A DNA stretch of 27,120 nucleotides from CAZCGA01 sp964498075 (GCA_964498075.1 CAZCGA010000088.1:1-27120), one strand, 5' to 3'; shown: positions 15,236 through 23,254, numbered from the stretch's first letter. Made by a program: numbers and translations. Notes: generated by a model from the sequence alone, not told the origin.

Positions 15236-16222
15236 TCACAGGACGCACTTGTCGCCAGTTGGGCAGTCGGCATCAGCCAGACACTGGCCGCCGCTGTCCT
15301 CGCAGTGACCTACCCCGCAAGCGCACGGCGCAGGACAGGGAATGGCGCCACACGCGAGGCACGCTGTGCCGGCAGGACACGTGCCACCACAAGTGTTCAA
15401 GACCGGGTCGAGCCCGCACGGTGGCGGTGGTGGCGGGGCGACACACGTGCACACGTCCGGGTTCGTTGCGGTCGGCTCGCACCGCCCCACCTGGCCGTTG
15501 GCGTCAGTGCAGGTGGTTGTATCACACGGGCATTCCGGTGGAACGACGCAGACGCATTGGTCCGTTGGCCCGCCCGGGACGACATCGCACTTCCCCTCTC
15601 CCGCCGCATTTTTGCACGGTGTGCCACACGGACACTGTTCACACCGACCGATCGAGGTGCACAAAGCGCCGGGTTGCGGCACGCACCCGAGACTCTTGCA
15701 GTGGTCCGGCGTAGTCTCGCCGCAACCACCCGTGGGGCACTCGCAGCACACGGGTTCGGGACACTGGCCGTTGATGCAGCGGTCGGCGATCGTGCATTGC
15801 GCCTCCCGACAGCGCTGCGCCGTTACACAGGTGCGACCGTCGTTCGGGCATTCGCAGCAGACGGGGTCGCACGGGAAGATCGGCTGGCCGGTTTGCCGGA
15901 GCCAGTTCTGGCGCAGCCTTTCGCAGGATTGACCGTTGTGCCCGGATGGGCAGTCCTGCGCGTTGCAGTAGGCGTTGCACAGTCCTTTGGGCGCACCGCT
16001 CAGACCGCTGCAGGCGTTGCAGCGCGGGTCGTCCGACGCGGTGCACGTGCTCGACAGGGCTGTGCCGCCGGAAGCGGTGCAAGATTGCGCGGTCTTGTTG
16101 GCGCAGACGCTGCCGATACAGCAGCCGGTGATTTGCGCAGCGACGGTGCGCGTGAAAAGGAAGAGTCCCATCACACACGCCACCGCAACGAAGGACAAGA
16201 ACTTCGAAAGAGAACGTTTCAT
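15236..16222 (-). CDS. Very cysteine-rich secreted protein
   Basis: A 328-residue protein with a signal peptide (MKRSLSKFLSFVAVACVMGLFLF...VAA) followed by a mature part with about 52 cysteines by my count, some 17 percent. Many occur as CC, CxC or CxxC, with a duplicated PVCCECP. A Pro run (VAPPPPPPCG) separates the last third, which resembles short EGF/dickkopf-like knots (GLDPVLNTCGGTC, QCLADADCPTGDKC). I recognise no named family; similar Cys-rich repeats occur in surface proteins of deltaproteobacteria and myxobacteria. It begins after AGGAGG and is upstream of, and in the same orientation as, the collagen-like gene, so the two may form a surface pair. Disulfide-stabilised extracellular function is inferred. 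Confidence 0.8.
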   Translation of the reverse strand: MKRSLSKFLSFVAVACVMGLFLFTRTVAAQITGCCIGSVCANKTAQSCTASGGTALSSTCTASDDPRCNACSGLSGAPKGLCNAYCNAQDCPSGHNGQSCERLRQNWLRQTGQPIFPCDPVCCECPNDGRTCVTAQRCREAQCTIADRCINGQCPEPVCCECPTGGCGETTPDHCKSLGCVPQPGALCTSIGRCEQCPCGTPCKNAAGEGKCDVVPGGPTDQCVCVVPPECPCDTTTCTDANGQVGRCEPTATNPDVCTCVAPPPPPPCGLDPVLNTCGGTCPAGTACLACGAIPCPAPCACGVGHCEDSGGQCLADADCPTGDKCVL

Positions 16223-16525
16223 CAGAGCCTCCTCTATGGTTGGAGATCGTGTTTCCGTGGCCGCCTACCACGGAGGCTGCCCCCCACGAAGGGTCCTCAG
16301 GTGGCCGCCTCGGAGGTGCTCTGGCGCTGTGATGATGTTTGTCGGCGCGATGATCGGCCATGACGGGCGAATTCTATGCCTGGCCGCGAAAATGTCAGTA
16401 CCAGAAAAATTTCTCATCGATCGCTGCCTTGGTATTGACGGAGCTGATGCCGCGCGTGCGAAAGCGGGTTGCGGGTTGCGACCGAGCTGCTGTGTGAGCT
16501 AATCGTCGCAGCACACCAGAGGGCT
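16223..16525. other. Intergenic region without a recognised gene
   Basis: About 300 bases upstream of the Cys-rich gene must contain its promoter. The only structures I see are the ribosome binding site (AGGAGG, minus strand) and a short inverted repeat CCGTGG-N7-CCACGG at 16255-16273, which could be a regulator site. Reading frames here lack family signatures. Confidence 0.4.
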
Positions 16526-16609
16526 ATGTTCTCCTACACCTCCTTCACTCAGGGCTTCGACACGCGCGGCTTGATCGAAGCCAAGGCGCCGCTGGAAGCG
16601 CTGGGCTAG
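16526..16609 (+). pseudogene. Relic of the C-terminus of an adenylate-cyclase/TPR-type protein
   Basis: A 27-codon fragment reads MFSYTSFTQGFDTRGLIEAK and then APLEALG before TAG. The pattern FTxGFDTxxLxEAKxLLExL is one I recall at the extreme C-terminus of large cyclase/AAA/TPR proteins common in environmental proteobacteria. Upstream codons stay open for a short stretch but show no continuing homology that I recognise, so this looks like a decayed or transferred remnant. Too short to be sure. Confidence 0.4.
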
Positions 16610-16696
16610 GGCCTGCGGCCGGCGTCATTTCTATGGCCCGCTCCCGTTGGGTCGCTTCGGGCTGCCAAGTCCGACAGGCTGACTAGAGGTCCGTTC

Positions 16697-19165
16697 ATGC
16701 CCCACCCACTCGCCGGCGTGCGCGTCCTCGATCTCTCCACGGAGATCGCCGGGCCGTACTGCACCAAGCTGCTCGCCGACGCCGGCGCCGATGTGCTGAA
16801 GATCGAGCCCCCGGACGGCGGCGATCCGCTGCGACGGTGGACGGCGTCTGGGACAGCCCTCGCGGCGGGAGAGGACGGCGTGCTCTTCCGCTTCCTCAAT
16901 ACGTCGAAGCGTAGCGCCGTAGTGGACTACACGGCGCACCGCGGGCGCGAGCGGGTGCTGGCACTCGCGGCGGCTGCGGATCTGATCATTGAGAGCATGC
17001 CGCCCGGAACGATCGAAGCAATCGGCCTCGGTCCAGAACTGCTGTGGGAACGGCGCCGCGCTCTTTCGGTGGTATCGATCTCACCCTTCGGCCGCGGCGG
17101 ACCGTGGAGCAACCGGCCAGCAACCGAGTTCACGTTGCAAGCATGGTGCGGCTCTACCGCCGCACGCGGCACAACCGATCGGCCACCGATAGCGGCGGGC
17201 GGCCGCCTGGGCGAGTGGTTGGGCGGCGCCTACGCGGCGGTGACGGCGCTCACGGCCTATCACGGCGCCCGGCGCAGCGGCCTGGGCACGCATGTCGACC
17301 TGTCGCTCTTCGAAGTCATGGCGCTGACGATGGCGCCGAACTTGACGGTTTGGGAAAGCCTCGCCGGCCAACCGGGTCCGTTCAGCCGCACGTTGGAGAT
17401 TCCCTCCATCGTCGCGGCGCGCGACGGCTACGTCGGCTTCTGCACGATCACTGGCCAACAGTGGCGCGACTTTCTCGTGCTGATCGAGCGCGCGGACCTC
17501 CTGGATGACACGAGCCTGGCGAAGTGGGACGAGCGCGTGCGGCGCTGCGGCGAGGTGACCAGGATGATCGAAGCGTGGACGACGCAACATTCCGTCGCGG
17601 AGATCATCGAACGTGCCGCAGCGTTGCGCGTTCCCGTGGGTGCGATCGGCACCGGAAAAACCGTTCCGCATTTCGATCACTTCGTGGCGCGCGGCGCCTT
17701 CGTCCAGCATCCCGGCGGCAGCTTCGTCCAACCGCGGCCGCCGTATCGGATGTCGGCCGCAACGTTGCGTCCACTAGCGCCGGCGCCGAAGCTGGGCGAG
17801 CATGTGTGCGCGTGGGAGTCCCTCGATACGCGCTCTGAAGAGACGAGCGCTACTCGGGACGAACGGTTTCGAGGTTCGACGGTAGAGTTCAATCCGTTCA
17901 CCCCGAGTAGCGGCCCTTCTTCTGGGCCGCGTATCGAGGGGCCGCTCGCCGGCCTGCGCGTCATCGACTTCACCGCCTTTTGGGCGGGACCATTTGCCAC
18001 GCACTATCTCGCGGCGATGGGCGCTGACGTGATCAAGGTTGAGTCGATTCAGCGCCCCGACGGCATGCGGTTCCAGAGTGTACGGCCGCCGACGAGCGAC
18101 CTGTGGTGGGAATGGGGCGCGCTCTTCCAAGGGGTGAACCTGGGCAAGCGGAGCATCACGCTCGACCTCAGCCGTCCGGGCGGCGCCGCGCTGGTCAAGC
18201 GGCTGCTGGCGCTCGCTGACGTTGCGGTGGAGAACTTCTCGCCGCGCGTGATGGACAACCTCGGTCTCTTCTATGACGCGCTCGCTGCGATGAATCCGCA
18301 GCTCATCATGGTACGTATGCCGGCATTCGGTCTCGACGGCCCATGGCGCGACCGCGTCGGCTTCGCGCAGACGATGGAGCAGATCTCCGGCATGGCATGG
18401 CTCACGGGCTTCGCCGACGGGGCGCCGGTCATTCCGCGCGGCCCGTGCGACCCGCTCGCCGGGCTGCACGCCATCGCCGCTCTGATGGTGGCACTCGAGC
18501 ATCGTGCGCGCACGGGTCGGGGTCAGCTCATCGAGTCCACCATGGTTGAGGCCGCACTGAACGCCGCCGCGGAGGTTGTGCTCGAGTACGGTGCGTACGG
18601 CGCGCGGCTGACGCGCGACGGCAATCGCGGGCCGGTCGGCGCGCCGCAGAATCTCTACGCCTGCCGCGGGGTCGACCAGTGGCTGGCGCTGGCCGTGACT
18701 ACCGACGCGCAATGGAAGGCGTTGGTCGATGCGCTGGGCACTCCCGAGTGGGCTCAGGACGCTGCACTGGCGAACCCTGCAGGCCGTCGCGCGCAGCACG
18801 GTCGCATCGACAGCGCGATGGCTGCGTGGTGCGTGCAGCGCGACGCCGCGGCCGCTGCCGAGGTGCTGTTGACCCGCGGCATCCCCGCCGCGCCCGTGCT
18901 GTCCGCCGCCCGGCTCGGCGCGAATCCGCAGCTGCGCGCCCGAGGCTTTTTCGAGGCGATCGCGCACCCCGTCGTCGGCACGCACGAGTACCCAACGCTG
19001 CCGCTCGGACGCAGGTCCGATGACGCCCGTTGGTATACGCGCCCTGCACCGACCCTGGGTCAGCACACGGAGGAAGTTCTGCGCGGGTGGTTGGGGTTGA
19101 CGGTGGCCGAGATCGCGCAGCTGCGCGCCGATCGCATCATCGGCGAGCGGCCGGTGGGGAGGTAG
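16697..19165 (+). CDS. Tandem CaiB/BaiF (family III) CoA-transferase fusion
   Basis: An 822-residue protein with two complete family III CoA-transferase domains. Domain 1 (about 1-365) starts LAGVRVLDLSTEIAGPYCTKLLADAGADVLKIEPP. Domain 2 (about 413-822) starts LAGLRVIDFTAFWAGPFATHYLAAMGADVIKVES. A low-complexity linker of about 45 residues joins them. The catalytic Asp of the family (forms a CoA-acyl anhydride/thioester) is D585 in PCDPLAG; in domain 1 the aligned residue is E173 in LGEWLGG, so only one half may be classically active. Usual family members are about 400 residues and dimerise as interlocked rings; here the dimer could be intramolecular. ATG has AGAGGT at 16685-16690. The acyl substrate is unknown; neighbouring thiolase/DUF35 genes suggest a degradative acyl-CoA route. 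Confidence 0.88.
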   Translation: MPHPLAGVRVLDLSTEIAGPYCTKLLADAGADVLKIEPPDGGDPLRRWTASGTALAAGEDGVLFRFLNTSKRSAVVDYTAHRGRERVLALAAAADLIIESMPPGTIEAIGLGPELLWERRRALSVVSISPFGRGGPWSNRPATEFTLQAWCGSTAARGTTDRPPIAAGGRLGEWLGGAYAAVTALTAYHGARRSGLGTHVDLSLFEVMALTMAPNLTVWESLAGQPGPFSRTLEIPSIVAARDGYVGFCTITGQQWRDFLVLIERADLLDDTSLAKWDERVRRCGEVTRMIEAWTTQHSVAEIIERAAALRVPVGAIGTGKTVPHFDHFVARGAFVQHPGGSFVQPRPPYRMSAATLRPLAPAPKLGEHVCAWESLDTRSEETSATRDERFRGSTVEFNPFTPSSGPSSGPRIEGPLAGLRVIDFTAFWAGPFATHYLAAMGADVIKVESIQRPDGMRFQSVRPPTSDLWWEWGALFQGVNLGKRSITLDLSRPGGAALVKRLLALADVAVENFSPRVMDNLGLFYDALAAMNPQLIMVRMPAFGLDGPWRDRVGFAQTMEQISGMAWLTGFADGAPVIPRGPCDPLAGLHAIAALMVALEHRARTGRGQLIESTMVEAALNAAAEVVLEYGAYGARLTRDGNRGPVGAPQNLYACRGVDQWLALAVTTDAQWKALVDALGTPEWAQDAALANPAGRRAQHGRIDSAMAAWCVQRDAAAAAEVLLTRGIPAAPVLSAARLGANPQLRARGFFEAIAHPVVGTHEYPTLPLGRRSDDARWYTRPAPTLGQHTEEVLRGWLGLTVAEIAQLRADRIIGERPVGR

Positions 19166-19169
19166 GATG

Positions 19170-19318
19170 TGAGGTCGCCTCCTCCCTAGCCCTCCTCCGT
19201 TCGCGGAAGTGCTCACTGGAGGAGGGAACAAGAGTCGCACCCTGCGCAGCGGGGCGGTTTGGTCCCCTCCTCTGCGAACATTTCCGTGAGCGGAGGAGGG
19301 TTAGGGAGGAGGCGCTCA
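19170..19318. repeat. Long inverted repeat at a convergent gene boundary
   Basis: Arms at about 19170-19228 and 19262-19318 are near-perfect reverse complements (core CGCCTCCTCCCTA, CCCTCCTCCG, GGAGG runs) around a loop of about 33 bases. The right arm includes the DUF35 stop codon. Several of the first mismatches would be G-U pairs in the plus-strand transcript. It could act as a bidirectional terminator or be a palindromic mobile repeat. Confidence 0.7.
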
Positions 19319-19735
19319 CGCCCGCAGCCAGCGCGGCAGGAAGACGTCGTCGACCCGCTGGAACACTACGCACACCGGCTCGCCGATCCGGATCGTCGCT
19401 GGATCGATCTCATTGATCGGCCCGTCGGGCCGGGCCACGAGGTTCCCCACCAGACGCAGCCCCGGGTCCTCCTCGAGCGCCACGGTGATCACGTTGTACG
19501 GCGCAAGACTCTGATACGCCGGCAGCAGCGGCGGGTGGGCGATGACGAATGACCAGATCGTCCCGCGGCCGGACAGGCGTTGCCAGGTGTGGCGCAGCGA
19601 GCGACACGCGGGGCACATCGGGCGCGGTGGCAGGCGACGCTGGCCGCAGCCGGCGCACGTCTGCACCAGTAGCTCGCCACGCGCCGTGCCGCTCCAAAAC
19701 GGTGCGGCATCGTCGTCCTCGAGGTCAGGCAGCAC
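19316..19735 (-). CDS. DUF35 (zinc ribbon plus OB-fold) acyl-CoA-associated protein
   Basis: A 139-residue protein with the two halves of the DUF35 family: a rubredoxin-like zinc ribbon with C27, C30, C41 and C44 (QTCAGCGQ and MCPACRS), and an OB-fold with GTIWSFVIAH, YNVITVALEEDPGLRLVGNL and a C-terminal GEPVCVVF. DUF35 proteins are obligate partners of thiolase-fold enzymes, for example the ChsH2 DUF35 domain that supports the Ltp2 aldolase in steroid degradation. The gene follows the thiolase stop by only 18 bases in the same frame, and starts at GTG 19735 with no strong ribosome binding site, so translation may depend on coupling. Functional pairing with the thiolase is a strong inference. 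Confidence 0.88.
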   Translation of the reverse strand: MLPDLEDDDAAPFWSGTARGELLVQTCAGCGQRRLPPRPMCPACRSLRHTWQRLSGRGTIWSFVIAHPPLLPAYQSLAPYNVITVALEEDPGLRLVGNLVARPDGPINEIDPATIRIGEPVCVVFQRVDDVFLPRWLRA

Positions 19736-19753
19736 GAATCCGGAATCCGTGGC

Positions 19754-20911
19754 TCACCTCCGCAGCAGCAGGGCGCTGGTCGGTACGCCCTCGCCGCTGG
19801 TCACCAGACAACACGTTGCGCCCTCGACCTGACTGGTCGACGTGCCACGCATCTGGCGCACACCTTCGAGCACCAGGTTGAAGCCGTGCACGTAGGCTTC
19901 CGACATGCCGCCGCCCGCGGTGTTCGTCGGCAGCCGGCCGTGCGGCCACTCGAGCGCGCTGTCGTCGGTGAACGCCGCCCCCTCGCCGCGCTTGCAGAAG
20001 CCGTAGCCCTCCAGCGACAGCGGGATGAGCGGGCTGAAGGCGTCGTAGAGCTGCGCGACGCGCACCTCCGCCGGCGTGAAGTCGCTCTGCTGCCACAGCC
20101 GTCGCGCGCAGGCGTACGATGGGCCGACGAGCGGGTCGTCGCAGAAGTAGTTGGTCATCACTTGATGCTGCCGCGGAATGCTCTGCGCGAAGCTGTGCAC
20201 GTAGACGGGCTTCTGCTTGAGATCCTTCGCCCGCGGCGCCGACACGATCACCACCGCGAGTGCGCCGTCGGTCTCCAGGCAGTTGTCGAACAGGCACAGC
20301 GGCTCGGAGATCCAGCGCGCCTTCATGTAGTCGTCGCGCGTCATCTTCTTCTCGTACATCGTCGCGTTGGGGTTGCGGTTGGCGTGCTTGCGGAACGCCA
20401 GCGCGACGTTGGCGAGATGCTCGCGCGTAGCGGCGAACTCGTGCATGTAGCGGCGCGCCAGCATGGCGATCTCATCGACGGGGCGCAGCAGACCGAACGG
20501 CCGCGTCCACTGCGTCGCACCGCCGAGGCGCTGGCTCACGTTCGCCCAGGGGCGGCTGCCCTTGGCCGAGCGCTTGCGTGCCCGCCACGCCACGGCCACT
20601 TCGCATTGTCCCGTGGCCACGGCCATCGCGGCGTGCCCCACCGTCCCGCAGCCGGCGCCGCCGCCGTAGCCGATCTCGCCGAAGTAGGTGATGTCACCGA
20701 GGCCGACGTTGCGCGCCACCTCGACCTCGCGGCCGTTCTCCATGGAGTACATGACCAGACCGTCGACGTCCGACGGCGCCAGCCCGGCGTCGTCGATCGC
20801 CATCGAGACGGCCTGACAGGCAAGCGATAGCTCCGTGTCCTCCAGGCCCTTGCCGAACCCGGTCTGCCCGATGCCGACGATCGCCGTGCGGTCCTTGATC
20901 GTTGTTGCCAT
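19754..20911 (-). CDS. Thiolase-fold protein, SCP2/Ltp2-like aldolase or acyl-CoA thiolase
   Basis: A 385-residue thiolase-superfamily protein. The N-terminus AIVGIGQTGFGKG and the central GGGAGCGTVGHAAMAVATGQ mark the SCP2-type subgroup. The usual active-site Cys context is altered: the Cys sits in GAGCGT rather than the canonical place. The C-terminal LYDAFSPLIPLSLEGYGFC and GGGMSEAYVHGFNLVLEGVRQ, with Tyr residues where classical thiolases have other catalytic residues, match what I recall for Ltp2-type retro-aldolases that release acyl-CoA from steroid side chains. ATG 20911 is supported by GAGGG eight bases upstream. It is immediately followed by DUF35. Aldolase versus thiolase cannot be settled from sequence, and the substrate is unknown. 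Confidence 0.85.
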   Translation of the reverse strand: MATTIKDRTAIVGIGQTGFGKGLEDTELSLACQAVSMAIDDAGLAPSDVDGLVMYSMENGREVEVARNVGLGDITYFGEIGYGGGAGCGTVGHAAMAVATGQCEVAVAWRARKRSAKGSRPWANVSQRLGGATQWTRPFGLLRPVDEIAMLARRYMHEFAATREHLANVALAFRKHANRNPNATMYEKKMTRDDYMKARWISEPLCLFDNCLETDGALAVVIVSAPRAKDLKQKPVYVHSFAQSIPRQHQVMTNYFCDDPLVGPSYACARRLWQQSDFTPAEVRVAQLYDAFSPLIPLSLEGYGFCKRGEGAAFTDDSALEWPHGRLPTNTAGGGMSEAYVHGFNLVLEGVRQMRGTSTSQVEGATCCLVTSGEGVPTSALLLRR

Positions 20912-21079
20912 CTCCGATTCCCTCGGGCTGCTCCGCGCGCCGGAGCTTGGCAGATCTCGCCGCAAGATGGAACTGCGCAGCTGCGGACCGGGGTTTCCGT
21001 CAGGGTTCCGCTGAGCGCGTCCTTTACACGGCCACGGAGAAGCGCTATCGGCGGGCAGCACGCGCAGGAGGCATCGTCC
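20912..21079. promoter_or_regulatory. Divergent promoter region between thiolase and HDO genes
   Basis: 168 bases separate the two divergent starts, each with its own ribosome binding site: GAGGG for the thiolase and AGGAGG at 21066-21071 for the HDO gene. The arrangement suggests co-regulation, but I found no clear operator or sigma-70 elements. Confidence 0.4.
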
Positions 21080-21847
21080 ATGGCGACTTCACTCGAAGAA
21101 CGAAAGGCCGCGTTCAAGAACGTCATCCGCAGCGAAGGCGTCGAGGAGGCCATGCCGATCGACGACTATCTACGCGCGGTCGACCAGACGATCGTCGACG
21201 TCTGCCAGACCCGCGACAAGCTGATCCCCGCCATCGCGGCGGGCAAGGCGTCGCGCCAGGTGATTCGCCGGCTGGCAATGGAGTTCTACTACCTCGGCAA
21301 GTGGATGACGCCCGACTTCGCCATCTTCATCGCCAACGCGCCCGACGCCTACTCGCTGACCATGGAGCACTCCGAGCACTACGCGCATTGGTGCCAGAAC
21401 TTCGCCGACGAAGCCGGTTTCCTGCGCGATCCGAATCACGTGCTGATGAAGTGGGAGTGGTGCCAGATGCTGGGCATCACCGCTGAAGAGCTCGAGGCGT
21501 ACCAGCCGCTGCCCGAGACCGTCGCGGTCACCTTCACGATGCTCTATTACGTGCGCCGCTCCTACGAAGAAGGCCTCGCCGTCTTCGGCTATGCCGGCGA
21601 GCGCCTCGCGGCGAAGAGCGGCTACGCCAAGGCGCTGTACGAAGGTCTGCGCGATCACTACGGGATGACGGTGAAGAACTTCGAGGTGCACGCCTACGCC
21701 GAGCCCGACCACGGTGAGAAGGCGGAGGCGCTTTTCCGCAAGGTGGCGATCACCGCCAGCGTGCAGCGGCGTTGCCGCGAGGCCATCCGCAACACCATGT
21801 TGGTGCGCGACGCGCGCACCAGCGCGATGAACCGCTGGATCGAGTAG
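21080..21847 (+). CDS. Heme-oxygenase-like diiron oxygenase (HDO/TenA-fold)
   Basis: A 255-residue all-helical protein of the TenA/PqqC heme-oxygenase-like fold. The metal ligand pattern of HDO enzymes is present: E96-x6-H103 in the helix MEHSEHYAHW, an acidic pair E163/E164 in RRSYEEGL, and H204-x3-E208-x2-H211 in HAYAEPDHGE. This spacing matches the one I recall for CADD-type enzymes. A diiron site that oxidises or cleaves a small substrate with O2 is therefore likely; a thiamin-salvage TenA would lack this set. Starts after AGGAGG (8-base spacing). It is transcribed divergently from the Ltp2-like/DUF35 pair, suggesting a shared pathway. Substrate unknown. Confidence 0.75.
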   Translation: MATSLEERKAAFKNVIRSEGVEEAMPIDDYLRAVDQTIVDVCQTRDKLIPAIAAGKASRQVIRRLAMEFYYLGKWMTPDFAIFIANAPDAYSLTMEHSEHYAHWCQNFADEAGFLRDPNHVLMKWEWCQMLGITAEELEAYQPLPETVAVTFTMLYYVRRSYEEGLAVFGYAGERLAAKSGYAKALYEGLRDHYGMTVKNFEVHAYAEPDHGEKAEALFRKVAITASVQRRCREAIRNTMLVRDARTSAMNRWIE

Positions 21848-21876
21848 GAAAACGTTGCGCGGAGCAGACGACTGCG

Positions 21877-21966
21877 CGTGCGTCTGCCGGCCGGAGAATC
21901 GAATTCTCCGGCTAAGGTTCGGGGAAAGTCCTCTGAAAGAGGACTCGGCCGAAGACGTCGAGTCTC
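21877..21966. repeat. Cluster of palindromic stem-loops at a convergent boundary
   Basis: Two perfect hairpins are adjacent: 21890-21912 (10-bp stem GCCGGAGAAT, CGA loop) and 21927-21945 (8-bp stem AGTCCTCT, GAA loop). They are flanked by further complementary CGTCT/AGACG and GACTCG/CGAGTC sequences. They lie between the convergent HDO and amidohydrolase stops and could be a composite REP/BIME-like repeat or a bidirectional terminator. Confidence 0.6.
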
Positions 21967-22015
21967 CGACGAGCCGCGTGATCGTGCGCCAGTGCTCGAC
22001 CGAGCAATATGGGCT

Positions 22016-23254
22016 CTACGCGAGCCGATTCTTGAAGATCCGCCCGTCGCGCATCACCAGCTGCACGTTCGCTGCGTCCTGCAGCACGGCGACGTCGTCG
22101 AGCGGGTTGCCGGCGACCAGGATCAGGTCGGCGCGCTTGCCGGCCTCGATGGTGCCGATGTCGTCGGCGAGGCCGAACAGCTGGGCGTTGGTCTTCGTCG
22201 CCGAGAGAATCGCGGCGTGGGCACCGAGCACCTGTGCCTTGAGGCCGAGCTCCATGCTCTTCAAGGGCTGCATCGAAGCGAGCACGTCCGAGCCCGAGCA
22301 GATCGGCAAGCCGGCGGCGCGCGCGACCCGCAGCGACTCCAAGCCGCGCTCCTTCGCCTTGTTGATCTTGTCGAGCATCTTCTGCGGGATGCCCTCGGCC
22401 GCGCCGTAGGCGCTGATGACGAAGTAGGTGGTCAGCGTCGGGACGAAGAACGCGCCCGCCTTCTTCATGCACGCCGCCGCTTCCTCGTCGATGAAGTTGC
22501 CGTGCTCGATGCTGCGCACACCCGCGGTGACGGCGTTGATGATGCCTTGCGGCGTGTACACGTGCGCCAGGGCGATCTTGCCGACGGTGCGTGCCTCGTA
22601 GCACGCGGCGGCCATCTCCTCGATGGTGAACTGCGTGTGCTCGATCTCGTCGGTGGGCGACATGCAACCGCCGCCGGCCATGAGCTTGATGCCGTGCGCC
22701 CCCAGGCGCAGCATCTCGCGCGCCGCCCGGCGCATCTCATCGGGCGTGTCGCAGATGCGCGGCGCCGCCATCAGGCCGTGGATGCCCTCGAAGGGCGGCG
22801 CCTGCGTGTGCGGCTCGCGCCAGTCGCCGTGACCGCCGGTCTGTGACAGACAGGCGCCGGTGAACAGGATGCGCGGGCCGTTGACGTAGCCGCGCTCGGT
22901 AGCCTGGACGAAGCCCCAGTCGAGCCCGAAGGCGTCGCGCACGGTGGTGAAGCCCGCCTGCAACGTTTGCTCGAGCACCTCCTTGATGCGCAGCGCCACG
23001 GTGGCCGCCGACTCCTTCCGAGCCTTGTGCGCATCGGTCTCGAGGATGGCGGCGTGGATGTGCGCGTCGGTCAGACCCGGCATCAGTGTGCGACCGTCGG
23101 ACTCGATGACCGTGGCATCGCGCGGCGGCGCCGGCCGCTGGCCGCGAGCGACGTGGCTGATGCGTGCGTCCTCCACAATGACCGTGGAGCGCGGCTGCGG
23201 ATCGGCGCCGGTGCAATCGAGCAGGGTACAGTTCTGGAAGACCGTCGTCGTCAT
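22016..23254 (-). CDS. Metal-dependent amidohydrolase, prolidase/imidazolonepropionase-like
   Basis: A 412-residue cytosolic amidohydrolase. The metal motif DAHIH supplies H65 and H67; K190 in GIKLMAGGG is the candidate carboxylated Lys; H231 in LAHVYTPQGI, H251 in IEHGNFI and D323 in SGSDVL complete the binuclear site. The flanking small beta-sandwich is visible (NCTLLDCTGADP at the start and AGKRADLILVAGNPLDD at the end). This is the layout of Xaa-Pro dipeptidase-like and imidazolonepropionase-like members of the superfamily. The substrate may be a dipeptide, an amide or a lactone. No obvious Shine-Dalgarno sequence precedes ATG 23254. It diverges from the LLM oxidoreductase by 169 bases. 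Confidence 0.86.
   Translation of the reverse strand: MTTTVFQNCTLLDCTGADPQPRSTVIVEDARISHVARGQRPAPPRDATVIESDGRTLMPGLTDAHIHAAILETDAHKARKESAATVALRIKEVLEQTLQAGFTTVRDAFGLDWGFVQATERGYVNGPRILFTGACLSQTGGHGDWREPHTQAPPFEGIHGLMAAPRICDTPDEMRRAAREMLRLGAHGIKLMAGGGCMSPTDEIEHTQFTIEEMAAACYEARTVGKIALAHVYTPQGIINAVTAGVRSIEHGNFIDEEAAACMKKAGAFFVPTLTTYFVISAYGAAEGIPQKMLDKINKAKERGLESLRVARAAGLPICSGSDVLASMQPLKSMELGLKAQVLGAHAAILSATKTNAQLFGLADDIGTIEAGKRADLILVAGNPLDDVAVLQDAANVQLVMRDGRIFKNRLA

Noticed and set aside
15143..16363. Plus-strand open frame of about 400 codons
   Set aside because: It is the shadow of the Cys-rich gene. The minus-strand frame has a signal peptide and AGGAGG, while this frame has an Arg-rich, low-information composition.
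17774..19240. Minus-strand open frame of nearly 490 codons
   Set aside because: It overlaps the CaiB fusion almost completely and is Arg/His-rich without motifs; GC-rich codon bias explains its length.
21878..22846. Plus-strand open frame of 322 codons across 21878-22846
   Set aside because: It is antisense to the amidohydrolase with its intact metal motifs; the composition is typical of a shadow frame.
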